Origin: Halalkalicoccus sp. NIPERK01
Lineage (GTDB): Archaea > Halobacteriota > Halobacteria > Halobacteriales > Halalkalicoccaceae
DNA length: 64,000 nucleotides
Direction of reading: 5' to 3'
NCBI RefSeq assembly: GCF_030287405.1
Contig: NZ_JASVVV010000002.1
Coordinates: forward strand, 62,001 to 126,000
The notes beneath the pieces were generated by a model that ran no database searches, was not told the DNA's origin, and saw nothing but the letters and a program-made list of their open reading frames with translations. The stretch's first letter is position 1. Each line of letters opens with the position of its first letter. Below are positions 54,371-63,159 of the stretch, piece after piece. The position numbers and the translations under genes are program-made.

Positions 54371-55758
54371 CAGTCGGCCCCCTCGGGGCGGGCCTCGTGC
54401 GGCCGGATGGCCTCGCGGGCGGTCGTGCCCGTCCGGGCGAACAGGCCGACGAGTTCGTGACGGCGGGTGATCAGCAGGTAGCCCCCGAGCACGAGGTAGA
54501 CGGCGGTGTACGCGTAGAGGATGTCGATGCTGATCGCCTCGGCGAGCGCCTCCGGGTAGAGCCGGATGACGGCGAACTCGATCGCGACCTGCGAGACGAA
54601 CAGGACGAGCAGGGCGACCGCCTCGCGCATGGTGATCTCGAAGTTCGAGAGGATGGCGAGCGCGAAGAGGCTCTGGGCGGCGGTGATCCAGATCTCGGCG
54701 ACCTGCTTCTCGTCGAAGGGCAGCGCACCCAGGTGGCCCGCGGCGATGGAGTAGACGACCGCGAGCGTCCCGATGAGCAGCGTCCACTGGTTGAGCTTCG
54801 AGGAGATCAGCGCGTTGAACCCCGCCGTCGAGCGCGCCTTGTTGACGAGGTAGGCGACGACGATGAGTTCCGGCGACTCGGAGGCCAGCGGCGCGATCCA
54901 CTGGATCATGAAGAACTCGGGGATGCCGTTCTCGATGCCGATGGTCTCGAGGCCCATCGCGAAGGGGTGGACGGCGGTGTAGATCATCGTGCCCGAGTAG
55001 GCGAACAGTACGAGCACGACCGCGATCCGGGCGGGTTTCGGGAACGACTGGAAGTACGCGGGGACGCCGACCTGGTGGTCGGGTTCCTCGACGTCGCCGC
55101 GGACGATGATCGCGATGTACAGGACGTACATCCCCACGAGGACGGCGGTGTCGAGGAGGCCGATCCCGCCTGCGGCCCCGCCGCCGTTGACCGAGGCCAT
55201 GCTGAAGGGAACGACGAACGCGAACAGCGTGGCCGCGAAGAGGAAGGTGATCTCGACGCTGAGGTCGCGGTCGATCGAGACGGCGTTTCGCAGGAACCCC
55301 TCGCGGTGCTCAACGGCGGGGTCGCGCGAGGCGCCCGCCCGGTAGACGGTGAACAGCGCGATGGCCGACCAGCCGATCCCGATGAGGATGCGGTTCGCGC
55401 CGGTCATGTTGGCGACCGCGAGGTTCGCGGCGTCGGCCCCGCGCTGGGTTCCCTCCAGGGAACCGGCCTGCCAGGCGTACAGCGCGTCGACGGCGTACTC
55501 GGGGGCAACCGCGAGCACGGCGAGGACGGCGATGGCGAACGCACGCGGGACGTCCTTCTCGGCGGTCTCGGCGCCCCACGCCAGCAGGAACGCCGATCCC
55601 AGGACCGCGAATCCGGCGATGGCGACGGTCAGCGTGGCCGAATAGGGGGCGCCGGGCGCGACGTGTCCGCCGTGCGAACTCCAGGTGTAGACCCACGGCA
55701 GGGTGAGCAAGAGGGTCAAGACGACCGCGACGAGCGGGTGGCGGAGACGCTGCAGCAT
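54370..55758 (-). CDS. CaCA superfamily cation antiporter (sodium/calcium exchanger-like)
   Basis: A 462-residue membrane protein with about 11 helices. Two inverted alpha repeats carry the ion site: VLAVAPEYAVDALYAWQAG near residue 85 and ASESPELIVVAYLVNKARS near residue 285, then ALISSKLNQWTLLIGTLAV. The ExxxD/PELIV pattern matches calcium/cation antiporters that swap sodium or protons for calcium. ATG at 55758 with a TATA-like GAGATAG about 28 bases upstream. Selectivity cannot be read. Divergent from aroE. Confidence 0.85.
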   Translation of the reverse strand: MLQRLRHPLVAVVLTLLLTLPWVYTWSSHGGHVAPGAPYSATLTVAIAGFAVLGSAFLLAWGAETAEKDVPRAFAIAVLAVLAVAPEYAVDALYAWQAGSLEGTQRGADAANLAVANMTGANRILIGIGWSAIALFTVYRAGASRDPAVEHREGFLRNAVSIDRDLSVEITFLFAATLFAFVVPFSMASVNGGGAAGGIGLLDTAVLVGMYVLYIAIIVRGDVEEPDHQVGVPAYFQSFPKPARIAVVLVLFAYSGTMIYTAVHPFAMGLETIGIENGIPEFFMIQWIAPLASESPELIVVAYLVNKARSTAGFNALISSKLNQWTLLIGTLAVVYSIAAGHLGALPFDEKQVAEIWITAAQSLFALAILSNFEITMREAVALLVLFVSQVAIEFAVIRLYPEALAEAISIDILYAYTAVYLVLGGYLLITRRHELVGLFARTGTTAREAIRPHEARPEGAD

Positions 55759-55810
55759 CGTCCGTAGAGGGGGGAGACACGCACCTATCTCTTGTGTTCC
55801 GTTCCGCACC

Positions 55811-55818
55811 GTTTATCG
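55811..55818 (+). promoter_or_regulatory. TATA box of aroE
   Basis: GTTTATCG, centred 27 bases before the ATG at 55841. Confidence 0.6.
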
Positions 55819-55840
55819 GCCGGGGTGACGACGCCCACCC

Positions 55841-56662
55841 ATGGACGTCTACGGACTGCTCGGCAACCCCGTCACCCACTCGCTGTCGCCGCCGATGCAC
55901 GAGGCGGCCTACCGGGAACTCGGGATCGACGCTCGATACGTCACCTTCGAACCCGAACCCGAGGCGCTCGAAGCGGCGATCACCGGGGCCGACGCGCTCG
56001 GGATCCGGGGGCTGAACATGACGATCCCGTTCAAGCGGGAGGTCCTCCCCCTCGTGGAACTCGACGAGTTGGCCGACCGGATCGGGGCGGTCAACACGAT
56101 CGACTTCGACGGTCGGCCCACCGGCCACAACACCGACGCCGCCGGCGCTCGGCGCGCGCTCGAACACCACGACGTGGACGTCGACGGCGCGCGGGCGGTG
56201 CTGATCGGGGCGGGCGGGGCGGGGCGGGCGATCGCCTTCGCGCTCGCGGACGCCGGCGCGACGGTGACGATCGCGAACCGGACCGAGGAGCGCGCCGTCG
56301 AGTTGGCGACGGCGGTCCCCCGGGCGACGGGCCACGGCCTCGACGACCTGAACGACCTGCTCGCGAACGCCGACGTGCTCGTCAACGCCACCAGCGTGGG
56401 GATGGAGGAGGACCGCTCGCCCGTTCCGACGGAGGCGCTGACCAGACACCTGACGGTCATGGACATCGTCTACCGGCCCCTCGAGACGCGACTCCTCCGG
56501 GACGCGCGCGAGGCGGGGGCCGGGACGATCGACGGGGCGTGGATGCTGCTCTTTCAGGGGGTCGAGGCGTTCGAACGCTGGACGGGGCAGGAGGCCCCCG
56601 TCGAGGTGATGAACGAAACTCTGCGAGGGGAACTGTCGGGTGAGTCGGGCGCTTTTAAGTAG
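55841..56662 (+). CDS. aroE: Shikimate dehydrogenase
   Basis: A 273-residue AroE. Shikimate-binding [20 protein letters not shown] near residue 8, catalytic lysine in [13 protein letters not shown] near residue 61, catalytic aspartate in [15 protein letters not shown] near 92, and the NADP-binding [21 protein letters not shown] near 116. It reduces 3-dehydroshikimate to shikimate in aromatic amino acid synthesis. The next gene starts 21 bases later but has its own TATA box inside the aroE end. No other shikimate genes lie nearby. Confidence 0.95.
   Translation: MDVYGLLGNPVTHSLSPPMHEAAYRELGIDARYVTFEPEPEALEAAITGADALGIRGLNMTIPFKREVLPLVELDELADRIGAVNTIDFDGRPTGHNTDAAGARRALEHHDVDVDGARAVLIGAGGAGRAIAFALADAGATVTIANRTEERAVELATAVPRATGHGLDDLNDLLANADVLVNATSVGMEEDRSPVPTEALTRHLTVMDIVYRPLETRLLRDAREAGAGTIDGAWMLLFQGVEAFERWTGQEAPVEVMNETLRGELSGESGAFK
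56652..56660 (+). promoter_or_regulatory. TATA-like box of the acidic HhH protein gene
   Basis: CTTTTAAGT, centred 28 bases before the ATG at 56684, inside the last codons of aroE. Confidence 0.6.
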
Positions 56663-56683
56663 GTCGGCGCGTATATTCCCCCA

Positions 56684-57373
56684 ATGGCACTGCTGAACAA
56701 GCTGAAATCGTTGCTCGGACTCGGCGACGGACGGTCGGGCAGCGATCGGCAGGGCACCGACGACGTCGGCGTCACGGTCGAACGCGAGCCCGGCGAACCG
56801 GCCGAAGAGGAGGCCCCGCCGGCGACGCCCGCCCCCGGAACCGAGGCCGCCGAACCCGAACCGGCCGCGGAGAGCGAGCCCGAGGCGACCGACTCCGAGC
56901 CCGAACCGGCCGTCGAACCGGAGGTCGAATCACCGCCCGCGGAGGACACGCTCGACGAGTCGCCCGAGGACCTCGACGGCCGAGGATCGACGCCGGAACC
57001 GGAGCCGGAATCGACGTCGGGCCCCGAACCGGTCGAAACGGCCGAGGACGAGGACGAGGGGGCGCTCGTCGAATCGGAGTCCGAGCCGATCGAGCGGGTC
57101 GAGCCCGAACCGGCCGCGGAGGACGAGGCCGCCGAGGGGACGGAACCCGAGGGCGGAGCCGAGGGAGAACCCGCGTCCGCCGAGTCGGCGGGCGACGACG
57201 AGCCGCTCCGGGAGATCAAGGGGATCGGCCCCTCCTACGCGACGAAGCTCTCTGAGGCGGGCGTCGAATCCGCCGCGGACCTCGCCGCGGCCGACGCGGG
57301 CGAACTCTCGGAGGCGACGGGCCTCTCGGAGAAGCGCATCCAGGGCTGGATCGACCGCGCACAGAAGCGATAA
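56684..57373 (+). CDS. Acidic low-complexity protein with C-terminal helix-hairpin-helix domain
   Basis: A 229-residue protein. A short basic N-terminus (ALLNKLKSLLGLGDGRSG) precedes a long Glu/Pro/Ala-rich disordered region (about 20-172) with recurrent PEPEP and ESEPE units. The C-terminus (about 175-229) folds as helix-hairpin-helix pairs: EIKGIGPSYATKLSEAGV, then ATGLSEKRIQGWIDRAQ. The HhH end resembles that of NuoE/ribosomal/DNA-repair proteins and can bind DNA. The tail-like spacer may keep it soluble at high salt or tether it. Function unknown. Confidence 0.75.
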   Translation: MALLNKLKSLLGLGDGRSGSDRQGTDDVGVTVEREPGEPAEEEAPPATPAPGTEAAEPEPAAESEPEATDSEPEPAVEPEVESPPAEDTLDESPEDLDGRGSTPEPEPESTSGPEPVETAEDEDEGALVESESEPIERVEPEPAAEDEAAEGTEPEGGAEGEPASAESAGDDEPLREIKGIGPSYATKLSEAGVESAADLAAADAGELSEATGLSEKRIQGWIDRAQKR

Positions 57374-57378
57374 GCGCG

Positions 57379-57672
57379 CTACTCGATGACGAACGCGGGT
57401 TCCTCGATCGACTCGGCCTTACAGGAGGGACACCGCGAGGGGACGTTCAGCGGGTCGTCGAACCCCGAGAAGCCGCACTCGCGACACTCGGGTGGGGCGA
57501 CGAGCAGTCGTTCGTCGGCGGCGCTCTCCGCGGTGCGCGAGACGTGTTCGACGTGCGAGAGCGCGCTCTCGGTCGTGATCGCGAACTCGCGTGCGAGCGC
57601 GCTCGGCGTCGCGGGCGCCTCGCGGAGGCGGGCGGCGATCCGCTCGCGGGTGGTACCGCTCGACTCGGGCAT
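57379..57672 (-). CDS. Haloarchaeal HTH/zinc-ribbon transcription regulator-like protein
   Basis: A 97-residue protein. A winged-helix-like part (about 8-48, TTRERIAARLREAPATPSALAREF, SALSHVEHV) is followed by a zinc ribbon (C63, C66 in ECRECGFSG and C80, C83 in CPSCKAESI). The pairing is common in haloarchaeal regulators. It converges with the HhH gene (5-base gap) and diverges from the sugar nucleotidyltransferase, whose promoter region it faces, so a local regulatory link is possible but unproven. Confidence 0.8.
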   Translation of the reverse strand: MPESSGTTRERIAARLREAPATPSALAREFAITTESALSHVEHVSRTAESAADERLLVAPPECRECGFSGFDDPLNVPSRCPSCKAESIEEPAFVIE

Positions 57673-57763
57673 GGTGGGACGTGGCCACCGACCCACAAAA
57701 CGGTTGGTGTCGGTAACAGGTGTCACGGGAAAACGACTTAGCACAGGACCGTGATGTGCGAGC

Positions 57764-58732
57764 ATGGACGCTATCGTGCTGGCCGGTGGGTACGCGACAC
57801 GGCTGTGGCCGATCACGAGACACAGACCGAAGATGTTCCTCCCGATCGGCGAGGACACCGTCATCGACCACATATTCGGTGGGCTCGAGGCCGACGACCG
57901 GATCGAGAACGTCTACGTCAGCACCAACGAGCGCTTCGCCGCGGAGTTCGAGGAACACGTCGCGGCGAGCCGATTCGAGAAGCCGCGGATCTCCGTCGAG
58001 GACACCAGCGAGGAGGACGAGAAGTTCGGCGTCGTCGGCGCGCTCGCCCAGTTGGTCGAGCGCGAGGGGCTCGACGACGACACGCTGGTGATCGCGGGCG
58101 ACAACCTGATCAGCTTCGACGTCGGCGAGTTCGTCGACTTCTTCGAGGAGCGGGGCGCTCCCGTCCTCGCGGCCTACGACGTCGGCTCGTACGAGCGCGC
58201 GAGCCAGTACGGGTTGGTCGAACTCGACGGCGACCGGGTGATCGACTTCCAGGAGAAGCCAGACGAGCCCAAGAGCACGCTCGTCTCGATCGCCTGTTAC
58301 GGCTTCCCGGCCCGCACCCTCTCGCAGTTGGGCGAGTACCTCTCGGACGGCAACAACCCCGACGAACCGGGCTGGTTCATCCAGTGGCTCGTCGAGCGCG
58401 AGGAGGTCTACGGCTTCGTCTTCGACGACGCGTGGTACGACATCGGCACCCCCGGGAGCTACCTCGACGCCGTCTCGTGGTTCCTCGACGGTGACGCGCT
58501 CGTCCACCCCGACGCGACCGTCGAGAACTGCGAGATCGGCGAGAACGTCCACGTCATGGCCGGCGCTCACCTCGAGGGCGTGACCGCCGAGCGCTCGGTG
58601 ATCTTCCCCGACGTGACCGCCAAGAACTGCGAACTCCGGGGGACGATCATTGACGAGGGAACGCGCGTCGAGGAGATCAACCTCGCGGGCGCGCTCATCG
58701 GCGCCCACACCCTGATCAACGGCGACGAGTAG
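57764..58732 (+). CDS. NDP-sugar pyrophosphorylase (glucose-1-phosphate nucleotidyltransferase-like)
   Basis: A 322-residue enzyme with LAGGYATRLWPITRHRPKMFLP at the start (Gx3TRL..KP-type signature), VIAGDNLISFDVGEF near residue 107 (metal aspartate), and a left-handed beta-helix tail (about 245-315: HPDATVENCEIGENVHV, ERSVIFPDVTAKNCEL). It makes a nucleotide-activated sugar for S-layer glycosylation or polysaccharide. Resembles haloarchaeal AglF-like enzymes, paralogue and substrate unresolved. Divergent from the HTH/zinc gene. Confidence 0.88.
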   Translation: MDAIVLAGGYATRLWPITRHRPKMFLPIGEDTVIDHIFGGLEADDRIENVYVSTNERFAAEFEEHVAASRFEKPRISVEDTSEEDEKFGVVGALAQLVEREGLDDDTLVIAGDNLISFDVGEFVDFFEERGAPVLAAYDVGSYERASQYGLVELDGDRVIDFQEKPDEPKSTLVSIACYGFPARTLSQLGEYLSDGNNPDEPGWFIQWLVEREEVYGFVFDDAWYDIGTPGSYLDAVSWFLDGDALVHPDATVENCEIGENVHVMAGAHLEGVTAERSVIFPDVTAKNCELRGTIIDEGTRVEEINLAGALIGAHTLINGDE

Positions 58733-58756
58733 GACGGTCCGTGGGGAATCGCTCGG

Positions 58757-59467
58757 TCAGCCGTCGCTCAGCCACGCGTCGGTGATCCGGAGCGTTCCAC
58801 GGGCCCCGTCCCACTCGGTCTCGTACTCGATCTCGATGGGACGATCCATGTGCGGCCCGTCCGTGACGAGCGTCTCGAACTCGCCGCCCTCCCCGAGGAC
58901 GTGGACGCCGTAGCGCTCGTTGAGGGCGACGAGTTCGTCGAGTGCCGCCCGGTCGAGACGGCGTCCGAGCCACGACTCGTCGAGGCCGGCGGCGGCGACC
59001 TGGACGATCCGGATCTCGAAGCCCGCATCGAGCATCGCCTCGGCGAGCGCGACGGGATCGCGCTCCCAGAGCGGGGTGTACGTCTCCGCGCCGAGTCGGT
59101 CGGCCATCGCCGCGATCCGACTGGTCTGGTACTCGCTTTCGACCGCGCCGGCGATCAGGCCGTCGACCCCGACCTCCCGGTCGAGGTCCGCGAGGGCGCG
59201 TTCGAGCGGTTCGAGTTCGTCGTCGCCCTGCGCCCCGGCGTCAGTGACGTCCTGGGCTTCGACGGCGGATTCGACCTCCATGAGTTCGATGCCGATGCTC
59301 TCGGCTGCGAGGCGCGCGAGGTCGGTCGCGGGGACGTGATACAGATACGAGTCCGGAGCGGCGTGGACGGTGAGCAGTCGCGAGACGGAAAGGCCCTCTT
59401 CGAGCGCGCGATACAGCGCCCACGAGGAGTCCTTCCCGCCCGAGAACAGCGCGATCCAGTTCGCCAT
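58757..59467 (-). CDS. Diphthine--ammonia ligase (Dph6-type ATP-binding protein)
   Basis: A 236-residue N-type ATP pyrophosphatase. PP-loop LFSGGKDSSWALYRALEEG at the start; DGLIAGAVESEYQTSRIAAM near residue 102 and the conserved C-terminal GEGGEFETLVTDGP near 195 match the Dph6 family. It amidates diphthine on EF-2 as the last step of diphthamide synthesis. The start at 59467 (MANWIALFSGGKDS) is the normal beginning. Neighbours do not include other diphthamide genes. DUF373 gene lies 29 bases upstream on the same strand. Confidence 0.9.
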   Translation of the reverse strand: MANWIALFSGGKDSSWALYRALEEGLSVSRLLTVHAAPDSYLYHVPATDLARLAAESIGIELMEVESAVEAQDVTDAGAQGDDELEPLERALADLDREVGVDGLIAGAVESEYQTSRIAAMADRLGAETYTPLWERDPVALAEAMLDAGFEIRIVQVAAAGLDESWLGRRLDRAALDELVALNERYGVHVLGEGGEFETLVTDGPHMDRPIEIEYETEWDGARGTLRITDAWLSDG

Positions 59468-59496
59468 GCGAGCGGTTGCGCCGTGAGCGACAAAGA

Positions 59497-60636
59497 TCAG
59501 TCGGTCGCCTCCGCGTCGGCCTCCGGCCGTCCGGCGAAGTGAGTCGCCGTGCGCACGCCGACGAGGCTCACGACGACGCCGACGACGACGAACGCGGCGA
59601 GGCGCTGGAGCGGCGAGAGGGCGAACCCCTCGACGGAGACCACCCCCACGTCGATCGGCGGGACGGCGGTGCGGTCGATGACGTCGCTTCGCTGGAGGAA
59701 GTACGCCGAGAAGCCCCGGATGACGATTCCCAGCGCGACGACGCCGAACGGCAGGTTGAGATACGAGGTGGGGACGGGTTCGTCGTGGATCGTCTCGTCG
59801 AGCAGTCGGCCGGTGCTCGCCGCCAGCGCGGCCATCGCGAGCCACGGAACGCTGTCGAAGGCGAACTGCATCGCGGGGACGAACACGCCCTGCTGGGAAT
59901 CGAGCCCCGAGACGCCAAGCAGGCCGGCGAAGACGCCGATCAGCGCGAGGCCGGCGCCGATGGCGTAGGTCACGACCGAGACCTGCCCCGAGTAGAGGGC
60001 GTCGCGCACGCCGGCGGGCACCGTCGAGAGGTAGGTGTCGACGCCGAGGCCCTTGTACAGCAGGAAGAACCCGAACACCCCGGTCAGCGAGGCGACGGCG
60101 ACGACCGGCCCCATGAACGTCAACAGGACGGGAAAGACGAGCAGCGCCAGGCCGAGCGGGACCAGCGTCGTCTGTCGCAACTCCTCGTCGCCGAGGAACT
60201 GCTTGAGCAGGTAGTACGTCGACTCGATGTCCCGGGCCTGCCTGACGACCACGCGGTCGACCGAGTCGACCGCCAGACGGCTCTCGATGACGGGGATCAA
60301 CCGCTCGTCCTCGGCGCTGTCGGTGACGATTATCGCCGACTCGATCGGGTAGTCGGCGCGGATCGCCTCGATCTGGGCGGCGATCGACCGGCCCGCGCCG
60401 ACCGCGTCGGCCCCGCCGGTGACGAGCGCGACCGTCGCCTCCTCGTCGCTCTCGCGGAGTTCGCGGGCCACCCGGAGCGTCTCGAGCAGGCAGTTGACGC
60501 TCGAGTCCTCGGGATCAGCGAGACCGACGTCGATCACCAGCGAGCGGAGCGCCTCCCAGCCGACGACCGGCGGGGAGACGTCACCGGCCCGCGCGATCTC
60601 GTCCGACCGGTCGAGACACACCACCAACGTACTCAC
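59497..60636 (-). CDS. DUF373 family archaeal membrane protein
   Basis: A 379-residue protein of the archaea-specific DUF373 family. A soluble N-terminal domain (1-155; TLVVCLDRSDEIAR, VALVTGGADAVGAGRSIAAQ, SAIIVTDSAEDERLIPVI) is followed by six or seven membrane helices (160-370). Function unknown; the N-domain looks nucleotide- or ligand-binding. GTG at 60636 is preferred; the longer reading begins with a TTG. The gene is clustered with the dph6-like gene and SppA on the minus strand. Confidence 0.85.
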   Translation of the reverse strand: MSTLVVCLDRSDEIARAGDVSPPVVGWEALRSLVIDVGLADPEDSSVNCLLETLRVARELRESDEEATVALVTGGADAVGAGRSIAAQIEAIRADYPIESAIIVTDSAEDERLIPVIESRLAVDSVDRVVVRQARDIESTYYLLKQFLGDEELRQTTLVPLGLALLVFPVLLTFMGPVVAVASLTGVFGFFLLYKGLGVDTYLSTVPAGVRDALYSGQVSVVTYAIGAGLALIGVFAGLLGVSGLDSQQGVFVPAMQFAFDSVPWLAMAALAASTGRLLDETIHDEPVPTSYLNLPFGVVALGIVIRGFSAYFLQRSDVIDRTAVPPIDVGVVSVEGFALSPLQRLAAFVVVGVVVSLVGVRTATHFAGRPEADAEATD

Positions 60637-60670
60637 GGTGTGCGCACACAAACGCCGACCGGATAAAAAC

Positions 60671-61660
60671 CTACAGGCGCACGTCGATCTCCTCGTCCGT
60701 ATCGAGCACGCTCGCGATCCCCGCGCCGAACGCGTAGGCGACCTGCGCGCTCCCGATCGAGAGCCGGGCCATCATCCCCCGTTCGGGCTCGAACTCCCGG
60801 ACGTCGGGTTCGATTTCGAGCACCTCGGCGAGGCGGTCCTCGGCGTCCTCGCGGGTGCCCAGAGCGTCGACCAGCCCCAGGTCGAGCGCCTCCTCGCCGA
60901 CGTAGACGCGGGCCTCCGTCGCGCGGACCTCCTCCTCGCTTAGCTCCCGGCCCTCGGCGACCCGCTCGACGAACTGGCCGTAGAAGTCGTCGATCAGTCC
61001 CTGGAGGTAGGCGCGTTCGTACTCCTCCATCTCACGAAGGGGCACGCCCGCGTCCTTGTATCGCCCGGCGGCGAAGCGTTCGTACGAGAGGCCCATCCGC
61101 TCGGCGAGGTCCGAGGCGTTGACCCGCGAGCCGATCACGCCGATACTCCCGACCAAACTCGCCTCCCGTGCGAACAGTTCGTCACAGCCGCTGGCGATCC
61201 AGTATCCCCCGCTGCCACAGACGTCGGTCGTGTAGGCGATCGCCGGTCCGTCGAACTCGACGATCGCCCGCCTGATGTCGTCGCTGGGGACGACCTCGCC
61301 GCCCGGCGTGTTGAGCTTCATCAACAGGCCCTCGACGTTGTCGTCGGCGTCGGCGGCCTCGATCTGTTCGACGATGTCGTCGGCCGGCGTGGTGTTCGGT
61401 CCGCTCGGAAAGCGCTTGCCGCCGTCCCGCGAGATGGGGCCCTCGACGGCGACTTCCGCGACGTTGTAGGTGGCGAAGGCGTTCCCGGCGAGTCGCCCCG
61501 CGATTCGCAATCCCAGTAGGGCCGTGGCGATCACGAGCAGGATCCCGAGGAGTTCGACCCCGGTCGTCGGCAGTTCGAAGAACAGCACGTAGCCGGCGGC
61601 CGCGGCGACCAGCGCGCCCAGCAGCGAAACCGCCAGTCGCCCGACCGTCGCCGTCCTCAT
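60671..61660 (-). CDS. sppA: Signal peptide peptidase SppA (S49 family)
   Basis: A 329-residue membrane serine peptidase with two or three N-terminal hydrophobic segments (about 10-60). The catalytic Ser-Lys dyad can be placed at S150 (VCGSGGYWIASG) and K202 (GRYKDAGVPLRE). LNTPGGEVVPSDDI (116-129) and ASLVGSIGVIGSRVN (167-181) are family signatures. It degrades cleaved signal peptides and small membrane peptides after secretion. A TATA-like CTTTAATC at 61706-61714 gives a leader of about 20 bases. Confidence 0.93.
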   Translation of the reverse strand: MRTATVGRLAVSLLGALVAAAAGYVLFFELPTTGVELLGILLVIATALLGLRIAGRLAGNAFATYNVAEVAVEGPISRDGGKRFPSGPNTTPADDIVEQIEAADADDNVEGLLMKLNTPGGEVVPSDDIRRAIVEFDGPAIAYTTDVCGSGGYWIASGCDELFAREASLVGSIGVIGSRVNASDLAERMGLSYERFAAGRYKDAGVPLREMEEYERAYLQGLIDDFYGQFVERVAEGRELSEEEVRATEARVYVGEEALDLGLVDALGTREDAEDRLAEVLEIEPDVREFEPERGMMARLSIGSAQVAYAFGAGIASVLDTDEEIDVRL

Positions 61661-61793
61661 GGGTGCCTCCGAATCGAAGTCATACCCGTCGCTCGGGCCG
61701 GGAAGCGATTAAAGGTTGAGAACCGAACGTGAAGTTCGTCGACAGCGCCGTCGCTAACCGGGAGTCGAACGGCAGAGAATTGAGAGAGCCGCC

Positions 61794-62696
61794 CTAAAGC
61801 AGGCCGGTCTTCTGGAGCTTCATCAGGTCCTCGGTGTCGAGGGTCTCGCCCTCCTTGAACTTCTGATAGATCTCCTCGGCCTCCTCTTTGGCCTCCTCGC
61901 GCTCCTGCTCGCGGCTGGACTTGCGCGCTTCCTCCTCCTTCTTGTCGAGTTCGCGCAGGCGCTTCTGGACGCGCACGAAGTCCTCGTGGTGCTGGTCGGC
62001 GGCCTCCTGGACCTCGACGAACGCCTCGTGCATCTCGTCGGCGTCGTCGCGGATGTCGTCGGCCTCGCGGTAGGCCTCGATCATCTTGTTGTGGTGTTCC
62101 TGGGCCTGATCCGCGAGTTCCGTGACCTTCTGGTGGTGCTTCGAGGCCTCCGAGCGGACCTCTTCGGCCTCCTCGACGAGCTCCTCGAGGTCGTCGTTGC
62201 CCTCGAGTTTCTCCTGGCGCTCTCGGTACTCCTCGCGCTTGTCCTCGATCTTCTCGATGAGTTCGCGCTCGTCCTCGGTCGAGAGCACCTCGGTCTGCTG
62301 TTTGAACTCGAGCTGTTCGATCTCCTCTTCGAGCTCCTCGAGGCCCTTTCCGTCGTCGAGTTCGAGGTCCGACTTGCGGCCCTCGACCTCGTCGAACAGT
62401 TCGTTGGCCTTCGCGTTGAGTTCGTTTCGCTTCCCTTTGTGTTCTTGGACCTGCTCGTTCAACTCGTCGCGCTTCTCGCGGTGTTCCTGGGCCTCGTCGA
62501 CCTTCTCGCGGGTGGCCGCGTTCAGGTCGTCGCGTTTGGAGGCACGCTTCGAGGCCATCTGGTTGAGTTCGTTCCGGCGGTCGCGAAGCTTGCCGGCGAG
62601 TTTGATGAGCTGTCCTTTCGAGTCGCTTTCGAGGTCGGAGTCGCTGACCTCGATGTTCTTGCTTTCGTCTACCATGCGTAGTTGATCCGTTGCCAT
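61794..62696 (-). CDS. Haloarchaeal long coiled-coil protein
   Basis: A 300-residue protein almost wholly coiled coil (Glu/Lys/Arg/Leu-rich, little aromatic content), e.g. EEIEQLEFKQQTEVLSTEDE and KRLRELDKKEEEARKSSREQ. Four or five helical blocks are separated by DD-rich breaks. It is a conserved but uncharacterised haloarchaeal protein; a structural or phosphoserine-phosphatase-adaptor role has been annotated for relatives without proof. ATG at 62696 has GGTGG four bases upstream; ATG at 62675 (MVDESKNIE) is an equally credible start. Confidence 0.8.
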   Translation of the reverse strand: MATDQLRMVDESKNIEVSDSDLESDSKGQLIKLAGKLRDRRNELNQMASKRASKRDDLNAATREKVDEAQEHREKRDELNEQVQEHKGKRNELNAKANELFDEVEGRKSDLELDDGKGLEELEEEIEQLEFKQQTEVLSTEDERELIEKIEDKREEYRERQEKLEGNDDLEELVEEAEEVRSEASKHHQKVTELADQAQEHHNKMIEAYREADDIRDDADEMHEAFVEVQEAADQHHEDFVRVQKRLRELDKKEEEARKSSREQEREEAKEEAEEIYQKFKEGETLDTEDLMKLQKTGLL

Positions 62697-62969
62697 CCCT
62701 CCACCGAAACCCGGCAGTGTACACTCGTCGTCGAAACCGACCGTGTACAAGGATACCCTCTCATTTTTCGAGCGATACTGCCGCCACGTCGGTGGCGTTC
62801 TGGTATCCCCTAGTACCGCCACTATGGATTTAACTGTTGCGGTCGTGAAACCCTGTAAAACGGTACCAAGGACCCCGATATCGGTGGTTCCGGCGGTCGA
62901 AGACGATCAGTTTCACTTTCGGTCCGCCCATGGCGCAGGGTGATGTGGACTCGACACGTCGCTGATAGT
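62697..62969. other. 273-base intergenic region with nested inverted repeats
   Basis: Between the coiled-coil gene (minus) and the small zinc ribbon (plus). GGATACC (62751-62757) pairs with GGTATCC (62802-62808) around a hairpin CGCCAC-GTCG-GTGGCG (62782-62797). The region is richer in AT than its surroundings. An ORF at 62743-62943 has atypical codons and I do not accept it as a gene. Confidence 0.5.
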
Positions 62970-63119
62970 ATGCTCGAACGGCTCACCTGTACCTGCGAGG
63001 GCTGCGATCAGCGCCTGAACGAGGGCGAGTGGGGGCTCAGCTTCCGCCGCGACGGCTGTGTCCGCCGCGCCTACGAGTGTCCCTGCGGTGCGGTGACGAT
63101 CACGGTCGCCCGCGGGTGA
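62970..63119 (+). CDS. Small zinc-ribbon protein, 49 aa
   Basis: A 49-residue protein from ATG at 62970: [21 protein letters not shown], then [20 protein letters not shown]. Two CxC/CxxC pairs (C7, C9, C12 and C38, C40) make a zinc ribbon. An ATG at 62943 is in frame and would add nine residues. The gene lies 41 bases before endonuclease IV. Function unknown; such mini-ribbons are common in haloarchaea. Confidence 0.65.
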   Translation: MLERLTCTCEGCDQRLNEGEWGLSFRRDGCVRRAYECPCGAVTITVARG

Positions 63120-63159
63120 TTCGAAGCCCCTATCCCCCCTCGACGGCACCTTCTCCCCA

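Noticed and set aside
62743-62943. A 66-residue ORF from GTG in the gap before the small zinc ribbon
   Set aside because: Codons are unlike the neighbours (many A/T-ending codons), there is no start-proximal signal and no domain, and the inverted repeats lie inside it.
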